NCBI GenBank assembly: GCA_046329815.1
Contig: JAXLTY010000002.1
Span: 372,001 to 436,000 of the forward strand
Length of the DNA: 64,000 nt
Source: JADJSS01 sp046329815
GTDB lineage: Bacteria; Bacteroidota; Bacteroidia; Chitinophagales; JADIYW01
Reading direction: 5' to 3'
Shown here: positions 38,163 through 46,765 of the stretch, piece after piece
Numbering within the stretch: position 1 is the first letter of the stretch
Layout: each line of letters starts with the position of its first letter
The notes under the pieces: model-generated
Database searches by the model: none
The model's input: the letters and a program-made list of their open reading frames with translations, nothing else
Told to the model about the DNA's origin: nothing
Translations under genes and position numbers: made by a program

Positions 38163-39949
38163 TCAATCAAAATAGGAATTTCGATAAGCATTTTTGCATT
38201 GAAAGCATTGATAAATTCTATATTGTATTTGCCATGCAGCAAGTCTGTCACAGAAGTAATAGACTGGATTCTGTCATCTTTTTCATTGATGTAGGTTCCG
38301 GTGCATTGTACTCGAATTTGTGCTTCTTTAATAGAACTCAACACATATACATTGATGCTGAGCTGCTCTGCTTTGTGCTGCGAAAAATAAGAAGTCAGCA
38401 TTTGCACGAAATCATACAATACATTTTGCGACGCAAAAGAAACAGGTGTTGCCGGAACATTTAAATTGTATGAAAAATTTGCTTTAGATTTTAACTTAAA
38501 TTCATCCAGTAAATCTTTTAATGCAACCTGCAAGCCAAATTTTTGTAAAGTTGGCGGTAAAAATATATGCGACAGATTTCGTATGTTATTGCAAATATCA
38601 TCTGTGTTTCTTAAAATGTTCTTTAATTCGGTTTCTTCTTCCTGATTTTTAGGTTTTATGGAAGATATTTTCATCTTCATCGAAGATAGCATGATGCCGA
38701 TTCCATCGTGCAATTCCTGGCCAACTCGCTTGCGTTCGTTGAGTTGTCCTTCAATTAAAGAAAAGTTATTTTTCGCATGCATGGAACTCATATCTTTCTT
38801 CAGTTGCTCATTGTTGCGAATGATTTGTAATACACGAGAAACGGCACTAACACTAATTATAACGCCTAAAATAAAAGCATTTGAATACGTATAAATTTGT
38901 CCTACATAGACACCGAAAACATCACGACCAAATTCCGGTTGCGGATAAAACAGGAAAAAAGAAAATGATATAAAATAAATAAAGGCGAACAAAACCAATG
39001 ATCGATCATTGCTGTTTAGAAATGCGAATATAAAAGTAAAGACGATGCTTATAAGGCATACAACAACAAAAATATTTTGAATGATGATAAAAGTATGCTG
39101 TGCATTGCTGCTTAAAATTCCAACGATCAGTGAAATAAAAACCAACAACAAACCAAAATAAATAAAGTATCGCAGAATATTTTGTAGTGCCGGAATGTAT
39201 ACACGTTTAGACAAAAATCCTTTTAAAAAGATCAGAGATGTAATCAGGTAAAATGATAAAATTATTTTTTTGAAAAAGAGATCAATGCTTGGATGTGTCG
39301 GCCACAATAATTCGTAAGCAAGATTGTTTTTAATAAATAAATATAATGCGCCAACAAAGATATAAGCGCAATAATACAGGTAGTTTTTCGCGCGCACAAA
39401 ATAGGTGAGCAGCAAACAAATAAAAATATATAACGCCAAAATACCATAAAACACACCGCGAGTCAGCTCAAGTGCCTGCATACGATTGATCTTAGCGTCT
39501 TTTTTCCAGATCAGTAATTTAGGTTTTGTGTATGAATGAAAATCGTCATCGTGGAATTTAAAAATGATTTCATTCAGTTTGTTTGGTTCAAGTGTAAATG
39601 GAAAAACAATATTTCTGTCATAATACAAACGTTGGTTCAGGTTCTTGCTTAAAAAATTAAAATGTTGCTTAAACTGCTTACTTTCATATTGTGTAACATT
39701 GATTTTGTCAATCAACTGAATTGGAATTTCTATTAAAATTTCTTCTGTTGCAGGTTGTTTATTTTGAATCAGTAAACTGTAAATAATTGAATCGGCATCT
39801 GCTTTTTTTACGATAAAATCTGTTGCCGGTTTACAACGCATGTGTTTATCGACTAAAAAGATCCATTGTGAGTTTAAAAACTGCTCTGCTTTTGCAAAGT
39901 GAAAACACAAGCTCAAACCCAATATAATATGCCATTTCAACGGTTTCAA
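38159..39949 (-). CDS. Membrane histidine kinase with intact phospho-acceptor His but degenerate ATPase domain
   Basis: 596 aa. Signal peptide about 1-21; extracytoplasmic 7TM-DISM-like beta domain to about 155; seven hydrophobic helices about 165-375; coiled coil; HisKA_3-type dimerisation helix NERKRVGQELHDGIG with H414 intact. The C-terminal part aligns to a HATPase domain only as a remnant: the N-box Asn is missing (DFVQMLTSYFSQH), the DNGxGF G1 box is replaced by QCTGTYINEK, and no GxGL G2 box is seen. It should accept a phosphate but not bind ATP. Its start overlaps the preceding kinase stop by four bases. Confidence 0.85.
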   Translation of the reverse strand: MKPLKWHIILGLSLCFHFAKAEQFLNSQWIFLVDKHMRCKPATDFIVKKADADSIIYSLLIQNKQPATEEILIEIPIQLIDKINVTQYESKQFKQHFNFLSKNLNQRLYYDRNIVFPFTLEPNKLNEIIFKFHDDDFHSYTKPKLLIWKKDAKINRMQALELTRGVFYGILALYIFICLLLTYFVRAKNYLYYCAYIFVGALYLFIKNNLAYELLWPTHPSIDLFFKKIILSFYLITSLIFLKGFLSKRVYIPALQNILRYFIYFGLLLVFISLIVGILSSNAQHTFIIIQNIFVVVCLISIVFTFIFAFLNSNDRSLVLFAFIYFISFSFFLFYPQPEFGRDVFGVYVGQIYTYSNAFILGVIISVSAVSRVLQIIRNNEQLKKDMSSMHAKNNFSLIEGQLNERKRVGQELHDGIGIMLSSMKMKISSIKPKNQEEETELKNILRNTDDICNNIRNLSHIFLPPTLQKFGLQVALKDLLDEFKLKSKANFSYNLNVPATPVSFASQNVLYDFVQMLTSYFSQHKAEQLSINVYVLSSIKEAQIRVQCTGTYINEKDDRIQSITSVTDLLHGKYNIEFINAFNAKMLIEIPILID

Positions 39950-41733
39950 CTAATATGATTTGTGTTTAAAATGATATGAATAGAAGTTCCTTTTTTCTCG
40001 CTTGACAAAAAATATATGTTGCCGTTCAAACTGTTTATGCGCGATTCTATATTCAACAAACCTAAACCTTTTTGATTGTTGTCGGTGAATCCTTTTCCGT
40101 TATCAGTAAATTTTAATATCAGGTCGTTTTGATCTATTTTGCTGTGTATTGTTACGTTGGAAGCATTAGCATGTTTAAAAATATTATTGGATAATTCCTG
40201 GCAAACACGATAAATATGCGCATTGGCAATTGCATTTAATTTAAAATTATCTTTTATATTTTCAAAAATATAGCTGACCTCTTTTTCTGCATTTAACTTA
40301 TCAGTCGATGTGTATATTAATTCCTGGTACAACATATTTTGCAAGTCAGGTGTAACATAGTTACTGGTAATATTTTTCAAATCTTGTAATGTATTTTTCA
40401 AATCTTTCAAAACCGTTGGTATTACTTTGTTTTCAGATGAATTGGTTTGAAAATATTGTATCTGTTCCTGCAGTTTTTCAATATCTATTTTTAAAGAAGA
40501 CTCAATTGAATGAGTGATCTTTTCACGTTCTTCTTCTTGTCCAAGCACAAATATATTGATGTTTCTTTTTTGCAGATATTCCAGGCGTTTGTAAGATAAA
40601 TTATTCTTACGAACTAAAAAATGATAATTATAAACGATAAATAAACTGATGATGAACAACTCGGACGCAGTTAAAATAATATTGGCCTGAGAAACAAAAA
40701 TCGATGAATTGAATAAGCGCAATGCCGAGATTGTATTTAATATTTTTGAATAGCCGTAAATGGTATTTAAGAAAATAAACCAGTTTAATAAATGCATAGA
40801 CATAGTTAATACAATCCATAAAACTTCTCGTCGCTTTGATTCTCGAAAAGCATAAAAAGCCATAAGAAACACAGTGGCCGTATATATAACCAATAATAAA
40901 TGTATGACATAGTAAAATGCTTTAAAACCAATAAAATAAGGTGTTTTGATAATTTCTAAAATAAACAGCGTTACTGAAAATAATAAACATACAACTATAA
41001 TGATATTTAAAACCGTTTGATAAATATTTTTCAGAAATTGTGCAGTAAAAAAACTTTTGATGAAAAAAATATGTGAAATAAAATAACCTACAGCAGCAAT
41101 AACGATAATATATTTTTGAATGGATGCCGAAAACCACCACATGTATTGGCTGCCTATACCTAAATACAGAAAATAGCAAAGTAAACTGAAAAAATTAATG
41201 ATTGAATATATCAGGAAATAATTGCTTTTGCTGTAAATGTAAAAGCACATCAGTAACATCAAAAACATAAAAAATATACCTAAAAAAAAACCTAAAAAAA
41301 TGTTGTCATGATTGGTATGTTTGACAAATGAATTTTCACTGTCTAATTTGATTTTAAACGCAAGCGGTTCCCATTGCGGACGTACTTTTACTTTTAGTTC
41401 TGTTGATTCATTGCTTTTCAGCAGAACAGGAAAAACGAAATTACTATGCTTAAAAACTCTGTCGGAAAACGGAACAGCATCACCTAAAAAAACAGTTGTG
41501 TCTTTTGTTTGTATTTCAATGCAGTCGATAGTAGGATTGATGATGCTCAAATAGAGTTGCTGATTTTTGGAAGTGTTATTTTTTATCTGTAAAATAAATA
41601 AGGAATCATGCCGGTTGCATTTATGTGTATTGTAAATTTCTGCTTGTTTAAAATTGCTGTCAATATTGATTACTGTTCCAAAAAACGATTTTGAACATAG
41701 AACAATAAATATGAATAGCAATACGTTTTTCAA
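39946..41733 (-). CDS. Membrane histidine kinase with intact ATPase domain but no canonical phospho-acceptor His
   Basis: 595 aa, same layout as the kinase downstream (signal peptide, 7TM-DISM-like domain to about 140, seven membrane helices about 145-370, coiled coil, dimerisation helix, HATPase). The HATPase domain is complete: N-box CQELSNNIFKHAN with N517, G1 DNGKGF (544-549), G2 KGLGLLNIESR. The dimerisation helix has EEEREKITHSIESSLK (400-415): aligned to ERxRIARELHDxLG, the His is Glu411, the Asp is Ser, the Gly is Lys. H408 is one turn away and not at the acceptor position. It follows the yjbR-like gene by one base. Confidence 0.85.
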   Translation of the reverse strand: MKNVLLFIFIVLCSKSFFGTVINIDSNFKQAEIYNTHKCNRHDSLFILQIKNNTSKNQQLYLSIINPTIDCIEIQTKDTTVFLGDAVPFSDRVFKHSNFVFPVLLKSNESTELKVKVRPQWEPLAFKIKLDSENSFVKHTNHDNIFLGFFLGIFFMFLMLLMCFYIYSKSNYFLIYSIINFFSLLCYFLYLGIGSQYMWWFSASIQKYIIVIAAVGYFISHIFFIKSFFTAQFLKNIYQTVLNIIIVVCLLFSVTLFILEIIKTPYFIGFKAFYYVIHLLLVIYTATVFLMAFYAFRESKRREVLWIVLTMSMHLLNWFIFLNTIYGYSKILNTISALRLFNSSIFVSQANIILTASELFIISLFIVYNYHFLVRKNNLSYKRLEYLQKRNINIFVLGQEEEREKITHSIESSLKIDIEKLQEQIQYFQTNSSENKVIPTVLKDLKNTLQDLKNITSNYVTPDLQNMLYQELIYTSTDKLNAEKEVSYIFENIKDNFKLNAIANAHIYRVCQELSNNIFKHANASNVTIHSKIDQNDLILKFTDNGKGFTDNNQKGLGLLNIESRINSLNGNIYFLSSEKKGTSIHIILNTNHIS

Positions 41734-41734
41734 T

Positions 41735-42091
41735 CTAATAATTATTAAGTTCTTGCTGCATTTTCTTCGTCATACCTTGTACAACCTGCTCATACGAGTG
41801 ATCGATCATTTTATAAAATTCTTTTTCCGAAAACTCACCGGTATAATCAACAGTATTCCAGTATTTTTTATTCATGTGATAACCGGCTCGCACGCTGTCA
41901 TATTTTTCACGCAGTTCAATAGCTAACTCAGGTTCGCATTTTACATTTACAGAAACCATAGCATCGTTGATGTTGGTTAGTAAAAACATTTTTCCAAGCA
42001 CTTTAAAAACCAATGTTTCTTCATCAAAAGGAAAATCTTCTGTCACGCCTTTCTTCTGCAAACAATAGTTTCTAATTTCTTCTAATTGCAT
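41735..42091 (-). CDS. MmcQ/YjbR-family protein
   Basis: 118 aa. MQLEEIRNYCLQKKGVTEDFPFDEETLVFKV and LTNINDAMVSVNVKCEP are the standard family text; DNA binding has been suggested for the fold. First gene of a run with the two kinases (one base, then a four-base overlap). It is divergent from aceK with 23 bases between start codons, so promoters overlap. Confidence 0.85.
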   Translation of the reverse strand: MQLEEIRNYCLQKKGVTEDFPFDEETLVFKVLGKMFLLTNINDAMVSVNVKCEPELAIELREKYDSVRAGYHMNKKYWNTVDYTGEFSEKEFYKMIDHSYEQVVQGMTKKMQQELNNY

Positions 42092-42098
42092 ATCTTTA
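42091..42098 (+). promoter_or_regulatory. Probable -7 box for aceK
   Basis: TATCTTTA (one mismatch to TAnnTTTG) 17 bases before the aceK ATG, overlapping the first codon of the divergent yjbR-like gene. Confidence 0.45.
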
Positions 42099-42114
42099 CG
42101 TTTTTATAGTTTAT

Positions 42115-43839
42115 ATGGACAAAGATAAATCGATACACGAAGTAGCTGCGTATATTTCCGAAAAATACGATATTTTATTGGCAACATTCAACGAAATAAC
42201 AGCGTTTGGCAAAGAATATTTCGAGCAAAAAAGATTTCATGAACATCATGCGCAGCAGCAAAACCGTTATCGATTGTATGGAAAATATGTGAAAGATGTT
42301 TTCGCGAAAACACAGGAACTGCTGAAAGACAATATTCATAATGTCGCTTATTGGAAACAAATCAAAAAAGAATTTTCAGGTTTGATTAAAAACAAACCGC
42401 ATCGTTTAAATTCCGAAACATTTTATAATTCTATCACGAGAAAAGTTTTTTTTGATAAAAGTTTTAATTCGGATATTGAATATTTTGACTACACAGACTA
42501 CAAGCCGATGCCGAAAATGGATAAAGAAATTTTTGATGTAATCGAAGCATCGCATTTTTCTCCAATTGCTATCAAGCAAATTCTAAAACTTGCCGACTTT
42601 TCGGTGAAATTTGAGAACATCGACCGCGATTGTCAGAAAATATTTGATGAAGTGGCGCCATTTATCATTCATCAAAAATCAAATTTATTTATAGAACGCA
42701 TCGAAGTGCTGAAAGTTATATTTTACCGAAACAGAGGCGCGTTTATGGTAAGCAGAATATTTTACAAGAACTGGTCGATGCCGCTGGTTATTCCGTTGAT
42801 GAATGAAGAAAACGGTATTTTTGTAGATGCAGTGATTTCTTCGCCTGCCGAGATTTCGATCATATTTTCCTTTACGCGTTCATCGTTCTTTGCGCATACT
42901 AAATATCCGGCGCAGTTGATCGATTATCTGAAAGCGATGCTGACGCACAAAGCAGTAGGTGAGTTATACGATTCGATCGGTTATTATCGTCACGGTAAAA
43001 CTATTCTGTATCGCGACCTGATGAATTATATTCATAATCATGACGATAAATTCATTGTTGCGCCAGGTATCAAAGGTATGGTGATGGCTGTGTTTACGAC
43101 AAAATATTACAATTTTGTATTTAAGATCATTCGTGATAAGTTCGCGCCGCCAAAAAATTGCACACGCGATTTTGTTATCAAAAAATATGAAGAAGTTGAG
43201 ATCAATGACAGAGTTGGACGCATGGCATATGCGCATTTGTTTGAAAATTTAGAGTTTCCGCGCAATTTATTTTCGTTTGAAGTTATTAAAGAATTACAGG
43301 ACACATGCAGCGAAAGTGTCGATTTTATTGGCGATAAAGTGGTGATCAAACATGTTTATATCGAACGAAGAATGACACCGTTGAATATCTATTTGCAAAA
43401 AGCAAATCCGATCGATGCCTGCCGTGTGATTCTGGATTATGGATTTTGTATTAAAGAACTGGCAGCTGCCAATATTTTTCCGGGCGATTTGTTATTGAAA
43501 AATTTTGGTGTAACGCGTCATGGTCGTGTTATTTTTTACGATTATGATGAAATTGCGAAAGTAACGGAATGTCGGTTTAGAAGAATTCCTCAGTACAGCG
43601 ATGAAGATGATACGCGTGGAAATGTTGAAATGATAACTGCAGAAGCAAACGATATATTTCCGGAAGAATTTAAAGCATTCATGGCGCCTGACGGACCAAT
43701 CGGTGAAATATTTTTAGCAGAACATAGTGAGATTTTTGATCCGAAATACTGGCGTGATATTCAAAAGCAAATTGAAGCAGGTGAATATTTACGTTTCTAT
43801 GCGTACGATCAGTTCAAGCGATTTAAAGCGAATGAATAG
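42115..43839 (+). CDS. aceK: Isocitrate dehydrogenase kinase/phosphatase AceK
   Basis: 574 aa. AceK phosphorylates and dephosphorylates isocitrate dehydrogenase and so sets the split between the TCA cycle and the glyoxylate bypass. The N-terminal regulatory domain runs to about 310. The ATP loop is APGIKGMVM (316-324). The shared kinase/phosphatase site is intact: D458 and N463 in FPGDLLLKN and D476 in FYDYDEI, each one position from E. coli D457, N462, D475. No aceA or aceB is adjacent, unlike the enterobacterial aceBAK operon. AceK is mainly a proteobacterial family. The last codons coincide with a 30-bp repeat that recurs at 46677. Confidence 0.93.
   Translation: MDKDKSIHEVAAYISEKYDILLATFNEITAFGKEYFEQKRFHEHHAQQQNRYRLYGKYVKDVFAKTQELLKDNIHNVAYWKQIKKEFSGLIKNKPHRLNSETFYNSITRKVFFDKSFNSDIEYFDYTDYKPMPKMDKEIFDVIEASHFSPIAIKQILKLADFSVKFENIDRDCQKIFDEVAPFIIHQKSNLFIERIEVLKVIFYRNRGAFMVSRIFYKNWSMPLVIPLMNEENGIFVDAVISSPAEISIIFSFTRSSFFAHTKYPAQLIDYLKAMLTHKAVGELYDSIGYYRHGKTILYRDLMNYIHNHDDKFIVAPGIKGMVMAVFTTKYYNFVFKIIRDKFAPPKNCTRDFVIKKYEEVEINDRVGRMAYAHLFENLEFPRNLFSFEVIKELQDTCSESVDFIGDKVVIKHVYIERRMTPLNIYLQKANPIDACRVILDYGFCIKELAAANIFPGDLLLKNFGVTRHGRVIFYDYDEIAKVTECRFRRIPQYSDEDDTRGNVEMITAEANDIFPEEFKAFMAPDGPIGEIFLAEHSEIFDPKYWRDIQKQIEAGEYLRFYAYDQFKRFKANE
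43803..43832. repeat. 30-bp direct repeat, copy 1 (aceK 3' end)
   Basis: Identical to 46677-46706. It encodes the end of AceK (YDQFKRFKA). It bounds, on the left, a segment of 2,844 bases holding two lipoprotein genes. Confidence 0.9.
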
Positions 43840-43881
43840 TAATTACTCATATCATTGACTAAGAAATAATCTTATTTATTT

Positions 43882-44748
43882 TCAATAATAGGTAAAGTCA
43901 TAATACTGGTAGCTACTTACGCCATCTTTTGTATATTTAATTTTAATTTTACTTACTTTATTATTAGTTGTTGTGTAGTAATAGTCTGCAGTTGTTCCAC
44001 TACTTGTTGTAAAACTATTCAACAAATAACTGCTCGGTTTTACAATATAATAATTTTCAACATTCAGACTAGTATTAACTACATTCATGGTTACTCCTGC
44101 ATCACCGCCAAATAGTCCGCACGGTTGCTGCGAAGGAAGAATGTAATTTGTTTTCTCTGCGCTGTAATTAAGATGAATGGTATCCGTTTGTTCTACAGGT
44201 GATCCTGTATAATTTTCTATCCAATTTATATGGTAAGAAATACAATTATGGATACTGTCATAAATAAAACCGTTATATTTGATATCGCTGATAAAAGCTG
44301 CAAAAAAACCTGTATCATAAATAGAATCTATCTTATTGTTTTTAAAGAACAAGGTTGCTGTCGGTTCATATAAACCGAATGTCTCTTTGTCTATTGACAA
44401 GATTTGCTTTCCGTTTGATTTTACAAAATAATTTGTTCCATGAAATCTGTCATATACCAGTATAGTATTATTGCTTTGATAAATAATATTTATAGCTCCG
44501 ATTATAAGTGAATCTATACTATTTGCAGGTATTTTTATTCTGTGATCGATAGATTGGAGTCCACCGGAAATAGTATCATAATTATAAAAATACTCATCTA
44601 TAGAATTAGCAAATATAGTATCTTCGCCATAAAATTTTATGGTTTTAATTTTTCCTTTCAATACATCATTTTTTGTATTATGACATTCTTTCTTACATGA
44701 AAGGAAAAATAACATAATAATTGATAGTACAAATAATATATTTCTCAT
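43882..44748 (-). CDS. Lipoprotein of unknown function, 288 aa
   Basis: Lipobox LSIIMLFFLSC with Cys at about 17. The mature part is Asn/Tyr/Ser/Thr-rich, beta-type, with a Tyr-rich C-terminus (SGTTADYYYTTT). No family recognised. It starts 13 bases after the esterase stop on the same strand, so it is probably the second gene of that transcript and could share its on/off expression through polarity. Confidence 0.65.
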   Translation of the reverse strand: MRNILFVLSIIMLFFLSCKKECHNTKNDVLKGKIKTIKFYGEDTIFANSIDEYFYNYDTISGGLQSIDHRIKIPANSIDSLIIGAINIIYQSNNTILVYDRFHGTNYFVKSNGKQILSIDKETFGLYEPTATLFFKNNKIDSIYDTGFFAAFISDIKYNGFIYDSIHNCISYHINWIENYTGSPVEQTDTIHLNYSAEKTNYILPSQQPCGLFGGDAGVTMNVVNTSLNVENYYIVKPSSYLLNSFTTSSGTTADYYYTTTNNKVSKIKIKYTKDGVSSYQYYDFTYY

Positions 44749-44761
44749 AAGTCCTGTTCTT

Positions 44762-46333
44762 TTAATGTCCGTTAAACCATGTTAAAATATCTAATTGCGC
44801 TAAAGATTGTCCGTTAGTAGTGGTTGGTACAGTACTTGCACTTGGCGAGGCATTGCTCACATCATGATTGCTGCCAGTGTAAGTTTTTATAACATGTCGT
44901 GGTCCTGTTGCTGGGTATGTTGTTGATATTGTTTTAGGAAGAGCCGGTGAATTTAAACCTAATAAACTTTTTCCGGTGCTGTTGCAGGAGTCTTTTACAC
45001 CGCCAATAGTATTCAGGGCAGCATGCATATTATTGGTTGAAAATTTAAATGGCACCAGCCAGTCGTCTGTTCCGTGTATAATAAAGGTAGGCACTATACG
45101 TGCTGCTGTCAGTACGCTACACGGACTAATATTCTGAAAGGCAGCATTAGAACCAGGGTTGGTAACGATTTGGCGCACACAACTTTGTGCTAAATTGTAA
45201 GAGTTGGTTACTCTTTTTTGAGTATTAGCGGATGCAGGAGATTGAATAATAAAAAGCCCTGCTTTTATATTTGCTACAGTGCAAGTTAATGGATTTACAA
45301 ATCCTGTAATTGTATGATTCGTTGCAGCTGCTATAGGATCATGTATGCCATAAAATGGGAAATGTGTTAATGTTGTCACATTTGGATTATCAATAACGAA
45401 GTCTGTTCCACAAGGGAAATTAAAAGGTCTGTTCATTATCCAATTTGCCATTTGATTCATATTGGTTGGTCCGGCTACAGATACTACTGATTTTACATAG
45501 CTGGTATTGGCACGCGTATAAGCAAACATCAATGCCAGATGTGCACCAGCACTTTCGCCTAATACTTGTATGTTATTGGCGTTAATGCTTAAACAAGACG
45601 GAAAGTTAGTATGGATATGTTGTATGGCAGCATCCACATCATTTATTTGGTCATTAATAGTAATTGTATTTGCCATAATATCAGTATTATTATCACCATA
45701 CTGTACCAGTCTGTATAAAAGAGAAACTACTACATAGCCATTTGCCAATAGATTTTTTACTATATTTTGATTCTGTTCATTAGTTATATTGGAAGTTCCG
45801 CCTACTGTATAAGTAGAACCCCAACCATTTACTTCGTCAGGATTGGGTCCGGTTGTCCATCCGCCACCATGTATCAACACTACAACTTTTGAATTCGCAT
45901 TGAAATTAGTTGGTAGATACACATAATAATAATTTCTTGCATCTGGACCATAATTGCCTAAAGCATATATTTTATTATTCCAAGGATCGTTAATGTAAAA
46001 TGGACAGTCTATAACATTTGCATTATTCATAGTCCTTCCAGTTGGATTGCCACCACATGGTGCTCCTGGATAACCCATTATGTACATTCCATTACCGCAC
46101 GTGTATGGATAATATCCATTTCCACCTATCCTGCTCGAAGATATAATATCTCTTAAATGTTGGGTTACAGGCATTCTTCCACCGCTTTTTTCATAGCCAA
46201 CAATATCGCGTGTCGGCAAATCTAAATTCAAATAATAATCAAGCGAATCTCCTGATTTTCCAGCTTCTCTGGCATTTGATTTGGAATTCTTTTCGGCTTC
46301 TTTTATAGCATTTGCCGAGACAGGATCGGTCAC
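44762..46333 (-). CDS. Alpha/beta-hydrolase lipoprotein esterase, probably phase-variable (frame OFF)
   Basis: 523 codons from the GTG at 46333, but that is not the likely start. The open frame continues upstream through a complete lipoprotein signal (LIIVSVIFLLISCSK) and into a heptamer repeat. The natural ATG at 46461-46463 lies 130 bases from the GTG, one base out of frame with 11 repeats; 10 or 13 repeats would join it. Catalytic motifs: HGGGW (oxyanion), GESAGAHLAL (nucleophile Ser), HGTDDWLVP (Asp), GSNHDV (His), as in BD-FAE/carboxylesterase proteins. Predicted surface or periplasmic carboxylesterase when expressed. Read with 11 copies, translation from the ATG ends at a TAA about 40 codons on. 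Confidence 0.8.
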   Translation of the reverse strand: MTDPVSANAIKEAEKNSKSNAREAGKSGDSLDYYLNLDLPTRDIVGYEKSGGRMPVTQHLRDIISSSRIGGNGYYPYTCGNGMYIMGYPGAPCGGNPTGRTMNNANVIDCPFYINDPWNNKIYALGNYGPDARNYYYVYLPTNFNANSKVVVLIHGGGWTTGPNPDEVNGWGSTYTVGGTSNITNEQNQNIVKNLLANGYVVVSLLYRLVQYGDNNTDIMANTITINDQINDVDAAIQHIHTNFPSCLSINANNIQVLGESAGAHLALMFAYTRANTSYVKSVVSVAGPTNMNQMANWIMNRPFNFPCGTDFVIDNPNVTTLTHFPFYGIHDPIAAATNHTITGFVNPLTCTVANIKAGLFIIQSPASANTQKRVTNSYNLAQSCVRQIVTNPGSNAAFQNISPCSVLTAARIVPTFIIHGTDDWLVPFKFSTNNMHAALNTIGGVKDSCNSTGKSLLGLNSPALPKTISTTYPATGPRHVIKTYTGSNHDVSNASPSASTVPTTTNGQSLAQLDILTWFNGH

Positions 46334-46383
46334 TTTACTGCAGGATATTAGTAGAAAAATTACTGATACAATGATCAGTGCTT

Positions 46384-46460
46384 GGTGTTTGGTGTTTGGT
46401 GTTTGGTGTTTGGTGTTTGGTGTTTGGTGTTTGGTGTTTGGTGTTTGGTGTTTGGTGTTT
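46384..46460. repeat. Heptanucleotide tandem repeat, 11 perfect copies, directly behind a start codon
   Basis: Eleven uninterrupted copies of GGTGTTT on the plus strand (AAACACC on the coding minus strand), 77 bases. The ATG at 46461-46463 immediately precedes the first copy. A single copy would encode MKHQALIIVSVIFLLISC, a normal lipoprotein signal, so the array appears to be an expansion inside the signal-peptide N-region. Copy numbers of 3n+1 keep the frame; 11 does not. Slipped-strand mispairing is the likely mutation mechanism. Confidence 0.95.
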
Positions 46461-46463
46461 CAT

Positions 46464-46765
46464 AAGTTTTTTTTATGTAATAGTAAAGATAAAGATAATA
46501 TTTTTATTATGCAATAGTATTTTATAAAAAAAATCATATTGAAACTATCTGTAATGTATATTAACCTTGTTAGCTGTATATTTATTAGATTAAGACGTGA
46601 TGCATTGAATTAAAGATATTGATTTTCAAATTCAGTATTATAAAATTCAAATTATATTGACTGAGTTGAGTATTTTGTACGATCAGTTCAAGCGATTTAA
46701 AGCGAAAAACAACGAATAAAGAATCAGCATCAGTTCATAATTCAAAACTCAACATTCAGAACTAC
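46464..46765. other. AT-rich intergenic segment with tandem promoter-like boxes and repeat copy
   Basis: About 300 bases with no gene. Nearest the esterase ATG, two overlapping minus-strand TATCTTTA boxes (46497-46484) could drive the esterase. The middle is plain AT-rich sequence. The right part contains the second copy of the 30-bp aceK-end repeat and then a short A-rich stretch before the panB stop. Confidence 0.6.
46677..46706. repeat. 30-bp direct repeat, copy 2 (displaced aceK 3' end)
   Basis: Identical to 43803-43832. Read on in the aceK frame it continues K-N-N-E and a TAA stop, so this could be the original end of aceK before the 2.8-kb segment was inserted. The present aceK ends A-N-E-stop. 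Confidence 0.85.

Noticed and set aside
38159..39949. Idea that kinase 2 is simply a pseudogene
   Set aside because: The frame is intact over 596 codons, membrane helices and the phospho-acceptor motif are conserved, and it is translationally coupled to kinase 1.
46281..46517. Plus-strand ORF with a V-W-C-L-V-F-G repeat
   Set aside because: It is only the heptamer repeat read on the wrong strand; the minus-strand frame carries the lipoprotein signal and esterase.
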